A stretch of 64,000 nt of DNA from Moraxella porci DSM 25326. GTDB lineage: Bacteria; Pseudomonadota; Gammaproteobacteria; Pseudomonadales; Moraxellaceae. A model generated the notes under the pieces. That model did no database searches and was not told the origin of the DNA. It was given only the letters and a program-made list of their open reading frames with translations. Below, in pieces: positions 55,747 to 64,000 of the stretch. Position 1 is the stretch's first letter. Every line of letters starts with the position of its first letter. The stretch lies in NCBI RefSeq assembly GCF_002014855.1, contig NZ_MUYV01000001.1, positions 372,001-436,000 on the forward strand. The letters run 5' to 3'. Both the position numbers and the translations under genes were made by a program.

Positions 55747-56817
55747 TTAGCGCGGCACATCGTTTAAATGCCCAGCTTCTGCCTCAGAGTCGGGCAGTCC
55801 TAAGCTGATGGCAGGGCGACGCGTTGTGCTAGCAGCTGGCGCTTCAAGCGCTTGGCTGTCAACAGCTGGTAGGACGATGCCACCTGCTTGACGGATGATC
55901 TGCTCACGGGTGGCGCCATTATATTGGCCTTGATAGCTGTCTTGGTTATCGCTGGCGCGGCCTAGGCGACCAAAGCTGATCGCTGACAGTACTTTTTGGG
56001 TGCGAGTTTTGGCACCTGTGTCGTTTAGGCGTACCGAGCCATCACGATTTAAGTACTGTGGATAATTGATTTGTAGTAAGGTTTTATATTGATTGGCGGT
56101 GTCTGTCAGACCAAGTTCGCTATTGGCATGAGCCAAAATGGCAATGGCTTCAGGCACTGCGGTTGATTGTGGGTAATATTGAAATACCCATTTGGCGCGG
56201 TTGGCAGCAGCGACCATGGCATCACGCTTGATGTACCAGCGCGCGGCGACCATCTCATTTTCAGCGAAATCATTATAAATCGCCACCATGCGCTGAGCAG
56301 CATCGGCAGCATAGGCGCTGTTTGGATAGTTATTTAATAAAGTTTGAAAACCTTGGAAAGCCAAGCGCAGATAAGTCACATCGCGTGATGACTGATCTAA
56401 GCGGAAAAGGCGCGAGGCTTTTGGTGCGCCGCCCATATTGGTCACGCCCTGAACATACAGCGCATAATCCACCGATCGGCTGTTCGGATAAGATCGGATA
56501 AACTCTTCTGTACTTTTTAGTACAGCTTCAAAATCATTGGCCTGATACTGAGCATAAATCAGATCTAGTAGTGCTTGTTGGGCATATTGACCAGTCGGAT
56601 AAAAGGTGCGAATGTTATTTAAAGATTCAATCGCAGTGCGGTTTTGGTTTTTGTTCAATGCCTCGACGGCTTCTTGATAATATGCAGCGTCAGATTTTTC
56701 GGCGGTTTCGATTGTTTCTGCTTTACGATCAAATAATCCACCAACAGTGGCACAACCAGTCATCAGACTGCCTGACAATACGGCCATCACGGCGATTTTT
56801 AGAGCATTTGCTTTCAT
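55747..56817 (-). CDS. bamD: outer membrane assembly lipoprotein BamD
   Basis: Part of the BAM complex that folds outer membrane beta-barrels. 356 residues; lipobox MTGC, Cys22. Five TPR-like repeats cover residues 45-250: AYYQEAVEALNKNQNRTAIESLNNIRTFYPTGQYAQQALLDLIYAQY, then SRSVDYALYVQGVTNM, and DVTYLRLAFQGFQTLLNNYPNSAYAADAAQRM. A long low-complexity C-terminal tail is longer than in E. coli. Start at 56817 is set by GAGG 6 nt upstream; the frame is open to 56847. Divergent from rluD, the order conserved in many gammaproteobacteria. Confidence 0.93.
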   Translation of the reverse strand: MKANALKIAVMAVLSGSLMTGCATVGGLFDRKAETIETAEKSDAAYYQEAVEALNKNQNRTAIESLNNIRTFYPTGQYAQQALLDLIYAQYQANDFEAVLKSTEEFIRSYPNSRSVDYALYVQGVTNMGGAPKASRLFRLDQSSRDVTYLRLAFQGFQTLLNNYPNSAYAADAAQRMVAIYNDFAENEMVAARWYIKRDAMVAAANRAKWVFQYYPQSTAVPEAIAILAHANSELGLTDTANQYKTLLQINYPQYLNRDGSVRLNDTGAKTRTQKVLSAISFGRLGRASDNQDSYQGQYNGATREQIIRQAGGIVLPAVDSQALEAPAASTTRRPAISLGLPDSEAEAGHLNDVPR

Positions 56818-57201
56818 TGTATCCTCGATTTTGATGTCGTGTGACAAATTTTCGCTAGTTTAGCATGATTTGATGACCAAAACAACGAAACCAGACCACA
56901 AAGCCTGTCAAATCATCACAGCACAATAAATTAACACTCAAAAGCAATGCTAGAGCAAGGAAATGATTTGCACTATTCGACCGTGATGACTGATATTGAC
57001 AAAAAAGCTGTTGGCAGTGATTGATTTTGGGCAAGTATTAATCAGTTTGATTTCGATTTCATGTCAATGGGTTAATATGCTTTAATCAACCAAAACCCAG
57101 TCAAGTAATGTCCATAATTAGCACCCAAAAGTGGCGACAATCCCAAAAATGTGCTAAAGTATCGCCTTTTATTTATCCATTTTTTAGTATAAGTAGCCAT
57201 C
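56818..57201. other. divergent intergenic region bamD / rluD
   Basis: 384 bp, no gene recognised. Holds a putative extended -10 of rluD at 57152-57160 and, presumably, the leftward bamD promoter. No convincing stem-loop or RNA gene was found. Confidence 0.5.
57152..57160 (+). promoter_or_regulatory. putative extended -10 promoter of rluD
   Basis: TGCTAAAGT (-10 TAAAGT at 57155-57160), 41 bp before the ATG. Weak -35-like TGGCGA at 57132-57137. Confidence 0.3.
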
Positions 57202-58260
57202 ATGACAGCTGATGATATTTCACACAAAGACACTCTTTTGACCGATACGCCATTTGATGCGATGATGGATGATGGTGATGCCTTTGATAATGACGAGGAT
57301 ACGACTGATGGCCAAGCAGATGGCGCAGTACACAGCTATACGGTGCAGGCAGCTGATGTGGGTGTGCGCTTGGATAAGCTTGGTAGCACGGTGTTTGATG
57401 GTTTTTCACGGGCTAATATCCAAAAGTTCATTGAAAATGGTGAACTGCTCGTCAATGGTGCGATTGTTAAGCCAAAATACGCAGTCAAAGCAGGCGATGC
57501 GCTGATATTGACCGCTGTACTTGAGAATCATTCTGAAGACTTGCCTGAGGATATCGCCATCGATGTCATCTATGAAGATGATGAAGTCATCGTAATCAAT
57601 AAACCTGCTGGGCTTGTGGTGCATCCAGGGGCGGGCAACCGCACAGGCACGCTGGTGAATGCATTATTATATCACTATCCTGATGTGGCGCATCTGCCAC
57701 GCGCAGGGCTTGTGCATCGTATCGATAAGGACACCACAGGGCTACTTGTCGTCGCTCGCACAAAATCAGCACAGCTTGATTTGATAGATCAGCTAAAAGA
57801 TAAAAGCGTGTATCGTCTATACCAATGTATCGCACTGGGCGCACCACATGAGATCATGCGCCATGCGCGCATCGATGCGCCCATCGGCAGGCACAGCATG
57901 CAGCGCACCAAGATGGCAGTCAAAGATACTGGCAAGCCTGCCGTGACGCACATTGTCAGTGCAAAAGCGTTGCATGAGCGTTACAGCCTGTGTGATGTGC
58001 AGCTAGAAACAGGGCGCACGCACCAAATCCGTGTACACCTATCTCATGTCGGTCATCCGCTGATCGGTGATAAGGTCTATGGCACATCGCCACGAGCAGG
58101 GCTGACAGATGAGCAGCGTCAAGCGGTGGCAAATTTCCCAAGGCAGGCACTGCACGCACATACGCTTGGCTTTGTGCATCCTGTCACTGGTGAATCGATG
58201 AAATTTCATGCGCCACTGCCTGATGATTTTAGGGCGCTCATCGATGTATTTACCGACTGA
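57202..58260 (+). CDS. rluD: 23S rRNA pseudouridine synthase D
   Basis: Isomerises three uridines (1911, 1915, 1917) in helix 69 of 23S rRNA. 352 residues. A very acidic N-terminal extension of about 45 residues (DDGDAFDNDEDTTDGQ) precedes the S4 domain (VRLDKLGSTVFDGFSRANIQKFIENGELLVNG). The catalytic block GLVHRIDKDTTGLLVVA has nucleophile Asp175, then LETGRTHQIRVHLSHVGHPLIGDKVYG. Followed by pgeF after 18 bp in the same operon, the arrangement seen in E. coli. Confidence 0.95.
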   Translation: MTADDISHKDTLLTDTPFDAMMDDGDAFDNDEDTTDGQADGAVHSYTVQAADVGVRLDKLGSTVFDGFSRANIQKFIENGELLVNGAIVKPKYAVKAGDALILTAVLENHSEDLPEDIAIDVIYEDDEVIVINKPAGLVVHPGAGNRTGTLVNALLYHYPDVAHLPRAGLVHRIDKDTTGLLVVARTKSAQLDLIDQLKDKSVYRLYQCIALGAPHEIMRHARIDAPIGRHSMQRTKMAVKDTGKPAVTHIVSAKALHERYSLCDVQLETGRTHQIRVHLSHVGHPLIGDKVYGTSPRAGLTDEQRQAVANFPRQALHAHTLGFVHPVTGESMKFHAPLPDDFRALIDVFTD

Positions 58261-58284
58261 TTTGGCAAAATAAAGGATGTGATG

Positions 58285-59118
58285 ATGAGTGATGGCGTGC
58301 CTGTTGGCGTACTTTATCAAGATGATGGCGTGTTGGTTGTACAGACACGAGCGGGGGTTTTTGATAAGTTTGATGATACTGATTTGTACGGTGAATTTAA
58401 CTTGGGTTTGCATGTCAATGATAATCCCAAATCCGTACTACAGCGCCGCGCTATGCTGTTAGATGCCATCAGTGCCTATGCAGCGATCGAGGACATCCAT
58501 TGGCTTAATCAAATACACGGCGATACTGTGCTTGATGTTGATGCGGATATGCCATCATTACAGGCGGTGTCTGCTGATGCACTCATCACCAAGTCATCCA
58601 ATCATGCACTTGCCATCATGACGGCTGACTGTGTTCCTGTGGCGATTTTTGGTCAAAATCAAGATGATGGCATTGCCTGTATTCATGCAGGTTGGCAGGG
58701 ATTGGTGAATGGCATCATCGCCAAAAGCTATGCCAAGCTAAGCACCAAGAACACCGCGATGCAAAATCCCAAAGCCATCATCGGCGCCTGCATCTCGCAA
58801 GGCTCGTATCAAATCACAGATGCACTTGCCAAGCGTATCTGTGATGAGGTGACAGCGCAGTCGCTTGTCAATATGACAGCATCAGATCTGTATGATAGCA
58901 TCATCATTCCATCGGATGATGCTGGTAAAGTAAATATTGATATTGTCAAGCTTGCACGGCTAGAGCTTGAGCATCTAGGCATCGAAGTGGTGAATGATTC
59001 CGTGCCGTGCAGTTATCTTGAGCCGACATTATACTCTTATCGCGCTCAGACGCATGCAGGCAAATTGGCCACTGGCAGAATGGCATTACTCATCGCCAAA
59101 AAACAAGCCAAGACTTAG
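58285..59118 (+). CDS. pgeF: peptidoglycan editing factor PgeF (YfiH, copper-type purine nucleoside phosphorylase-like)
   Basis: 277 residues. The family has a Cu/Zn site with Cys and His: NQIHGDTV, AIMTADCVPVAIFG and ACIHAGWQGLVNGI, ending in THAGKLATGRMALLI. PgeF corrects misincorporated serine in peptidoglycan precursors; related proteins have purine nucleoside phosphorylase or laccase-like activity. ATG at 58285 is 7 nt from AGGA; two more starts are 58282 and GTG 58279. Operon partner of rluD; ends close to the convergent Nif3 gene. Confidence 0.9.
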   Translation: MSDGVPVGVLYQDDGVLVVQTRAGVFDKFDDTDLYGEFNLGLHVNDNPKSVLQRRAMLLDAISAYAAIEDIHWLNQIHGDTVLDVDADMPSLQAVSADALITKSSNHALAIMTADCVPVAIFGQNQDDGIACIHAGWQGLVNGIIAKSYAKLSTKNTAMQNPKAIIGACISQGSYQITDALAKRICDEVTAQSLVNMTASDLYDSIIIPSDDAGKVNIDIVKLARLELEHLGIEVVNDSVPCSYLEPTLYSYRAQTHAGKLATGRMALLIAKKQAKT

Positions 59119-59124
59119 CTTGGC
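59098..59124 (-). terminator. terminator of the Nif3-family gene, overlapping the end of pgeF
   Basis: Minus strand: GCCAAG (59124-59119), 6-nt loop, CTTGGC (59112-59107), then TTGTTTTTT. The U-tract sits within pgeF codons. Confidence 0.6.
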
Positions 59125-59140
59125 CTGTACAAGTGATGGC

Positions 59141-59914
59141 TTATGCAGGGTTGTCAATGTCAATAAACTGCGTCTTAATACCGAACTGATCAGCGATGCG
59201 ATCAGCCAGCCGCATCACGCCACCGCGCTCGGTCGCATGATGACCTGCAGCAAAATAATCAACACCCATCTCACGCGCCATGTGGGTGGTGCGCTCTGAG
59301 ATCTCACCAGAGATGAAGGCATCGCAGCCCATTAGCGCAGCTTGCTCGATCATATCCTGAGCGCCGCCTGTGCAGATGGCGATCTTCTTTAAGGTTCGCT
59401 TTGGATCATCGGCTGCGATGTGTGTCGGCGTGCGACCTAGGGCGTGGGCGATTTTTTGGGCAAGTTCATCGGCGGCGATCGGCGCAGTGCTGGCGATATT
59501 ACCCACAGGATGTTTTTGGTCTGGATACAGCGCGTCTGTGATGGTAAGATCTAACAGATCGGCAAGCGCGCGGTTATTGCCAAGCTCGGGATGAGCATCG
59601 AGTGGCAAATGATAAGCGATGAGCGAGATGCCATGCTCGTATAAGCTTTGGATGCGCTTGCCTTTCATGCCAGTCAATGGCTGTGCTTCACCTTTCCAAA
59701 AATAGCCGTGATGCACCAAGATCGCCTGCGCCTTATGTTCGATGGCTTGATCAATCAGCGCCTGACAGGCTGTCACGCCTGTGATCAGATGCTCAATCGG
59801 CTTGCCAGTATCGACCTGCAGACCATTGGGGCAATAATCCTTAAATTCATCAGCGCTTAACAGCGTATCACAATAATCTGCCAAGGCGGCTGGGGTGGGC
59901 AAAGTCTGGCTCAT
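59141..59914 (-). CDS. Nif3-like dinuclear metal center protein
   Basis: 257 residues of the NIF3/YbgI/DUF34 family, typically a toroidal hexamer with two metals. ADYCDTLLSADEFKDYCPNGLQV, ITGVTACQALIDQAIEHKAQAILVHHGYFWKGE (metal His pair), SLIAYHLPLDAHPELGNNRAL, and the C-terminal GHHATERGGVMRLADRI are conserved. Activity is unproven, though GTP cyclohydrolase-like function has been suggested. Single-gene transcript with its own terminator; 241 bp upstream of copA in the opposite direction. Confidence 0.92.
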   Translation of the reverse strand: MSQTLPTPAALADYCDTLLSADEFKDYCPNGLQVDTGKPIEHLITGVTACQALIDQAIEHKAQAILVHHGYFWKGEAQPLTGMKGKRIQSLYEHGISLIAYHLPLDAHPELGNNRALADLLDLTITDALYPDQKHPVGNIASTAPIAADELAQKIAHALGRTPTHIAADDPKRTLKKIAICTGGAQDMIEQAALMGCDAFISGEISERTTHMAREMGVDYFAAGHHATERGGVMRLADRIADQFGIKTQFIDIDNPA

Positions 59915-60155
59915 AGGTCAGGGTATCCTTGTTTTAGTAAATAAATACATCATTTATCAGCCATCATCAGCTGATGAGCTTTGGCTTTTTATTGTAGTGG
60001 GTTTTTGGATCAAGTGCAAATCACTGCCATCACGCTCATCGATTTTAGTATTTTTAAACTTGATTAAATTAATAAATCGGCTTGTTAATTTGACGCACAG
60101 CCTTATATAAAGAACATGGCCGTTTTGTGATGATACAACGGCACTAGGAGTACCC

Positions 60156-62366
60156 ATGAATCAGTCTGCACATCCCGACCAAATCGCACCAAATCCACCG
60201 TTAACCACCAACACCGAGCAGTTTGCCATTACTGGTATGACTTGCCAGTCCTGCGCCAGTCGCATCGAAAAAGTGCTGAATAAAAAACCAGCCATCGAAT
60301 CGGCCACGGTGAACTTTGCCACAGAGACGCTGACGGTGGCTTATGATGCTGACAGTACGGATGCTGATGAGGTGATGGCTTGGGTCGAAAAAACAGGCTT
60401 TCACGCCACACCGATGACAGAGCATACCACTACTGACGCGCAGACGCCTTGGGGTCTGATGGTGCTGTGGCTGCTGTCGTTGCCGTTTTGGGTGGGGATG
60501 ATTGGCATGATGATCGGCAGCCATGCATTGATGGTGCCTGTGTGGCTGCAATTTGTGCTGGCTAGCATCGTGCAGCTGGTATTTGGTGCCAGATTTTATC
60601 GTGGCGCTTGGGCAAGCATCCGAGGTGGACTGGCCAATATGGATGTGCTGGTGGCGCTCGGTACGACGGCGATTTGGGCGTATTCGACTTATGTTTGGCT
60701 GACCCATCCGCATGCGATGCACGCGGTGTATTTCGAGGCATCGGTGATGGTGATTGCCTTTGTGTGTTTGGGCAAATACCTTGAGCATCGCACAAAAACC
60801 CAAAGTCTGGACAGCTTGGGATTGCTCAGCAAACTGATCCCTACTGAGGTCATTAAACAAGTCGATGGCCAATGGGTAAAAGTCGCCATCGACAGCATTC
60901 AAACAAAAGATGTGCTATTGGTCAATACAGGCGATAAGGTCGCGGTGGATGGCGTGGTGCTGTCTGGTGTGGGGATGACAGATGAATCGCATCTGACAGG
61001 CGAGAGTTTATTGATCCAAAAATCGAGCAATGACACAATTTATGCAGGCAGCACCTTGATGGATGGGTCGCTGATTTATCAAGCCACTGCCACAGGTGAG
61101 GCGACTCAGCTGGGTGATATGATGACAGCATTAAAAGATGCCCAAGGCACCAAAGCTCATATCGCGCGCTTTGCCGATCGGGTGGCGGCGGTGTTCGTGC
61201 CTGTGGTGGTTGCGATCTCGATTATGACATTTGTGGCTAATTGGATGCTGGGCACGGGTTTTGATCAGGCGCTGATGCGTGCAGTGGCAGTACTGGTGAT
61301 TGCTTGTCCTTGTGCTTTGGGACTGGCGACACCGGCGGCCATCATGGCGGGTATGGGTACTGCTGCTCGGCACGGTGTCTGGTTTAAAGATGCTGTGAGT
61401 CTTGAGTCTGCTGGCAGTATCGATACCATTATCTTTGACAAGACAGGCACGCTCACCACAGGCAAGCCAAGCGTGCGTCAGATGGCGCTGATGGACAGCG
61501 ATCTGGATGCTAATACCGCGCTACAGCTGACCGCCAGCATCGAACAGTATGCCAGTCATCCCTTGGCTGATGCACTCATCCATGCTGCCAAAGCCGCCAA
61601 TCTGCCACTACTGCCAGCTGATGACATCATCAGCACCACAGGCCAAGGGCTGTCAGGTAGGATCGATGCTGTGGGGCGCTTGACAGTGGGGACGCCTGAT
61701 TTTGTCGGTATCGATGGCTGGATGGCTGATGAAGGTTGGCAAGATGTCAGCATTGTCGGTCTAGCCATTGATGGCGTGCCAAAGGCGATCTTTGGGCTAA
61801 GCGACACCCTAAAACCTGAAGCCGCCAGCATCGTCCATCAGATCCATCAAGACGATATCCAAACCGTGCTGCTCAGTGGCGATCGACAGTCGGTGGTGGA
61901 TGAAGTGGCCAAGCATCTTGGCATTGACCGCGCCAAGGGTCAAATGTCACCGCGTGATAAGCTGGCATCGATCGAGGCACTCAAGCAGCAAGGCCACCGT
62001 GTCGCCATGATCGGAGATGGGGTGAATGACGCACCTGCGATGGCTGCAGCCAATGCCAGCTTTGCTGTTGGCGGTGCAACCGACATCGCGCGCCACAGTG
62101 CCTCTGCAAGGCTGCTTGGTGATTCATTAAGCCATGTGTATTATGCTTATACCATCGCGCGGATGACGCTTGCGAACATCAAACAAAACTTTTTCTTTGC
62201 TTTGGTGTATAACTGCATCGGCATTCCGCTGGCGGCGATGGGATTATTAAATCCGATGATGGCAGCCGCAGCGATGGCACTGAGCTCGATGTCGGTATTA
62301 TTGAATGCCATGCGCCTAAAACGCGTGAGGCTAAATAGCGTCGATGGTGAAATTTCGGCAGTTTGA
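60156..62366 (+). CDS. copA: copper-translocating P1B-type ATPase
   Basis: 736 residues. N-terminal HMA domain with GMTCQSCASRIEKVL (Cys30, Cys33). Eight membrane helices, the CPC motif in VIACPCALGLATPAA (about 384), the TGES-type LTGESLL, phosphorylation Asp in FDKTGTLTTGK (about 427), SHPLADAL (HP motif) and IGDGVNDAPAM. Expels Cu(I) from the cytoplasm. A chaperone (copZ) or cueR-like regulator is not adjacent, and no MerR-type palindrome was seen upstream. AGGAG precedes the ATG by about 7 nt. Confidence 0.96.
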   Translation: MNQSAHPDQIAPNPPLTTNTEQFAITGMTCQSCASRIEKVLNKKPAIESATVNFATETLTVAYDADSTDADEVMAWVEKTGFHATPMTEHTTTDAQTPWGLMVLWLLSLPFWVGMIGMMIGSHALMVPVWLQFVLASIVQLVFGARFYRGAWASIRGGLANMDVLVALGTTAIWAYSTYVWLTHPHAMHAVYFEASVMVIAFVCLGKYLEHRTKTQSLDSLGLLSKLIPTEVIKQVDGQWVKVAIDSIQTKDVLLVNTGDKVAVDGVVLSGVGMTDESHLTGESLLIQKSSNDTIYAGSTLMDGSLIYQATATGEATQLGDMMTALKDAQGTKAHIARFADRVAAVFVPVVVAISIMTFVANWMLGTGFDQALMRAVAVLVIACPCALGLATPAAIMAGMGTAARHGVWFKDAVSLESAGSIDTIIFDKTGTLTTGKPSVRQMALMDSDLDANTALQLTASIEQYASHPLADALIHAAKAANLPLLPADDIISTTGQGLSGRIDAVGRLTVGTPDFVGIDGWMADEGWQDVSIVGLAIDGVPKAIFGLSDTLKPEAASIVHQIHQDDIQTVLLSGDRQSVVDEVAKHLGIDRAKGQMSPRDKLASIEALKQQGHRVAMIGDGVNDAPAMAAANASFAVGGATDIARHSASARLLGDSLSHVYYAYTIARMTLANIKQNFFFALVYNCIGIPLAAMGLLNPMMAAAAMALSSMSVLLNAMRLKRVRLNSVDGEISAV

Positions 62367-62437
62367 TTTGGTAAATGAGAATTATTTGTATAAATTTCGT
62401 AGTCAACCAAAATAAATATTCTTATTTTTGCAATGTT

Positions 62438-62446
62438 TGCTATAAT
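62438..62446 (+). promoter_or_regulatory. extended -10 promoter of the coiled-coil membrane protein gene
   Basis: TGCTATAAT (TATAAT at 62441-62446), 42 bp before the GTG start. Confidence 0.5.
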
Positions 62447-62487
62447 AGCCAAACATTTTATTCGTCACTCAATCCAAAGGTCTTACG

Positions 62488-63261
62488 GTGAAGCAAGTTT
62501 CCTCTTTGACAACAAATTTGACATCAAAATCACAGCGCGGTTCGACGAACCAAATTTTGGCGCTGTTCTTGATTGCGCTCATTTTTTCATCATTGATTGT
62601 CGCGGTGATCGGCTATAAATTTGGCTATCGTCAAGGCCTAAACAGCGTTGATAGAGCGGTCACCAGTAATAACGAAGCTGTCGCCAATGTCAGTCAGTTG
62701 TCTGCTGAAAATATTCAACTAAAACAAGACATTGCCACCGCGATTCAAGAACGAGACATCAGCCGCTCGACCCTTGATAATCTGCGCACCGACATCGAAA
62801 ATCTAAAAACCACCAATTTGCAGCTTGAGCAGGTCAATGAGCTATTAAAGACTTCGGTGGCTGATCAAGGCGGTGTGGCGCTTAATATCATCGCCTCGGA
62901 GATCATCTCATTGCCCGAAAATACCTTTGAATATCGCTTTGATGTGGCGATGCTGGATATCTCAGGTAAGGCGGTGACCATGATCCCAAAACTAACCTTG
63001 TTAAATGAAACCAGCATGGTTGAGATCCCATTGGATCCTGCCAGCTATGATGTGCGCGGTGTCGCCAATATCCGCGGTCGATTCATCATGCCTGAGGGTT
63101 TTGAGCCTAAGCAAATGAAGATCGAGCTTGCCGCTGGCACCCAAAAAGTGCAGCAGCTGTATAATTGGCAAATCGGAAAAATCATCACTGATGCGCCGCC
63201 GTCATTATCAGAGATGTCGAGCACCAGCCATCGCCCGATTGTCAAATCTGACGCTCAATAA
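62488..63261 (+). CDS. membrane-anchored coiled-coil protein (DUF6776-like)
   Basis: 257 residues with a GTG start at 62488 preceded by AAGG at 8 nt. N-terminal polar region, one helix (ILALFLIALIFSSLIVAVIGYKFGYRQGL), then a coiled coil of about 75 residues (ENIQLKQDIATAIQERDISRSTLDNLRTDIENL) and a beta-rich periplasmic domain from about residue 130 (YRFDVAMLDISGKAVTMIPKLTLLNE). Resembles the DUF6776 group found across gammaproteobacteria; function unknown. Its own promoter and terminator flank it. Confidence 0.8.
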   Translation: MKQVSSLTTNLTSKSQRGSTNQILALFLIALIFSSLIVAVIGYKFGYRQGLNSVDRAVTSNNEAVANVSQLSAENIQLKQDIATAIQERDISRSTLDNLRTDIENLKTTNLQLEQVNELLKTSVADQGGVALNIIASEIISLPENTFEYRFDVAMLDISGKAVTMIPKLTLLNETSMVEIPLDPASYDVRGVANIRGRFIMPEGFEPKQMKIELAAGTQKVQQLYNWQIGKIITDAPPSLSEMSSTSHRPIVKSDAQ

Positions 63262-63275
63262 GGCGTATCATCAAG

Positions 63276-63306
63276 CAGGCGAAATGCTCAGTCATCGCCT
63301 GTTTTT
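63276..63306 (+). terminator. terminator before clpS
   Basis: 7-bp stem CAGGCGA (63276-63282) / TCGCCTG (63295-63301) and a T5 tract. Confidence 0.78.
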
Positions 63307-63369
63307 GATTTTTAGATGGCTGTAGATCATTGAGCATCATACCAAAACCAACTTTCTCATGGAATTAAC

Positions 63370-63681
63370 ATGGATTCTAGTACCGATCTGGATACCGATG
63401 TCATCACCAAAAGCCAGACTCATGTGCAGCACCCCAAACTGTACGCAGTGGTGATGTATAATGACAATTACACGACGATGGATTTTGTGGTATTTGTGCT
63501 GATGGCGGTGTTTGAGCATTCGTTGGATGAAGCTTTTGAGCTGATGATGCAGATTCATCACGCAGGCCGTGCGGTCGTGGCGACATTGCCTTATGACATT
63601 GCTGAGATGAAGGTCGATGAGGTGACCATGCTGGCAGAACAAGAGCAGTTTCCGCTATTGACCACCATTGAGCCTGCCTAA
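63370..63681 (+). CDS. clpS: ATP-dependent Clp protease adaptor ClpS
   Basis: Delivers N-end rule substrates to ClpAP. 103 residues. YAVVMYNDNYTTMDFVVFVLMAVF matches the conserved core (YNDDYTPMEFVV in others), followed by AFELMMQIHHAGRAVVATLPYDIAEMKV. The first 20 or so residues are a flexible tail, as usual. It lies 94 bp upstream of clpA with a 21-bp repeat in between. Confidence 0.94.
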   Translation: MDSSTDLDTDVITKSQTHVQHPKLYAVVMYNDNYTTMDFVVFVLMAVFEHSLDEAFELMMQIHHAGRAVVATLPYDIAEMKVDEVTMLAEQEQFPLLTTIEPA

Positions 63682-63722
63682 GGTTTTGCCAAGTCACTGT
63701 CAGGTTTTACCAAATCACTGCC
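63681..63722 (+). repeat. two tandem imperfect 21-bp repeats between clpS and clpA
   Basis: AGGTTTTGCCAAGTCACTGTC (63681-63701) and AGGTTTTACCAAATCACTGCC (63702-63722), 18 of 21 bases identical. The first copy begins at the last base of the clpS stop codon (TAA). Confidence 0.85.
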
Positions 63723-63774
63723 AGCTTTAACGGTGCGCTTGATACGCACACCCAATCATTTGATAAGGATAAGC

Positions 63775-64000
63775 ATGTTAAGTCCTGAATTTATTAGCAT
63801 CCAAGAATTTATCCAAGCATATGCCAAGCAGCATCAGCATCAGTTCATCACTGTCGAACATTTGTTTTTGGGCCTATTAAAAGATGAGACGACGATCAAG
63901 GTGCTTGAGATGTGTGGTGCGGACACGCAGCATTTTTTGACCAGCTTAAAGCAATACCTACAAGATTTCATCCCCAAGCGTGATGGCGTGGAGCCAATGC
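63775..64000 (+). CDS. clpA: ATP-dependent Clp protease ATPase subunit ClpA (3' part outside window)
   Basis: N-terminal 75 codons only: MLSPEFISIQEFIQAYAKQH, then the HLFLGLL block of the Clp N domain, which docks ClpS and substrates. AAGGATAAGC precedes the ATG at 63775, a good ribosome binding site. The AAA+ domains lie beyond the window. Pairs with clpS as in most proteobacteria. Confidence 0.9.
   Translation, partial: MLSPEFISIQEFIQAYAKQHQHQFITVEHLFLGLLKDETTIKVLEMCGADTQHFLTSLKQYLQDFIPKRDGVEPM

Noticed and set aside
59895..60110. 71-codon ORF at the start of the Nif3-family gene on the opposite strand
   Set aside because: Overlaps the conserved start of the Nif3 gene, lacks a ribosome binding site, and its composition is not that of a stable protein.
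59915..60155. CueR/MerR-type operator or copZ gene ahead of copA
   Set aside because: No palindrome with the spacing of MerR-family promoters and no small HMA ORF was found in the 241-bp gap.
1..64000. tRNA, rRNA, CRISPR arrays, IS elements, prophage or toxin-antitoxin modules
   Set aside because: No cloverleaf-type T-loop sequences, evenly spaced repeats, transposase or integrase motifs were recognised by eye in the window; a covariance-model scan would be needed to exclude small RNA genes.

Overview
This is 64 kb of a gammaproteobacterial chromosome, most probably from the family Moraxellaceae (a Moraxella-like organism). The basis is protein-level recognition of GyrA, TtcA, GlnA and a surface-sugar locus of lipooligosaccharide type, moderate base composition, and familiar gene pairs (bamD/rluD/pgeF, clpS/clpA, cydD/cydC). 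No tRNA, rRNA, IS element, prophage or CRISPR array was recognised. Genes are dense and mostly housekeeping, and several operons end in clear hairpin terminators.

Layout. 1-5.4 kb: 3' part of ttcA, ornithine aminotransferase and dehydroquinase, a cold-shock gene, a pirin and a periplasmic cyclophilin. 5.4-20.2 kb: one leftward surface-polysaccharide locus. From its promoter end (20.2 kb) it runs: WaaE-like GT2, GT25, DXD glycosyltransferase, GT25, a decayed UDP-galactopyranose mutase gene (glf), an HtrL/YibB-like protein, a capsule-type glycosyltransferase, an MsbA-type ABC flippase, a fused 3,4-ketoisomerase/acyltransferase, a DegT aminotransferase, two GT2 enzymes and rmlBDAC. RmlA and RmlB make dTDP-4-keto-6-deoxyglucose. 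RmlC and RmlD can take it to dTDP-L-rhamnose, while the fused enzyme and the aminotransferase can take it to a dTDP-3-acetamido-3,6-dideoxyhexose (Fuc3NAc or Qui3NAc type). Parts of the locus are much more AT-rich than their surroundings, which suggests transfer.

20.4-36.7 kb: a lipoprotein and a small membrane protein, glnA, a UbiH-type hydroxylase, a LysO-type lysine exporter, rpiA, an MFS permease, a phospholipase D/cardiolipin synthase-type lipoprotein, folE, fabI, rpe with two coupled small membrane proteins, an unknown basic protein, 5-formyl-THF cyclo-ligase and fumC. 36.8-50.3 kb: cydDC, a GT4 enzyme with a Bcp peroxiredoxin, a purine permease, an SMR pump with a TetR regulator, gpmI with a CtpA protease, a GacA-like regulator, rpsT and small exported or unknown proteins. 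50.4-64 kb: gyrA, dnaG, bamD diverging from rluD-pgeF, a Nif3-family protein, copper ATPase copA, a coiled-coil membrane protein, clpS and the start of clpA.

The points most worth following up are isoleucine at the main quinolone-resistance position of GyrA (codon 80), the ketoisomerase-acyltransferase fusion with the isomerase domain first, the freshly broken glf gene, an AT-rich glycosyltransferase with a probable TTG start, and an unannotated 51-residue membrane microprotein ORF upstream of the cyclo-ligase gene. I did not find a convincing wholly new multi-gene system; most of the window is ordinary core genome.
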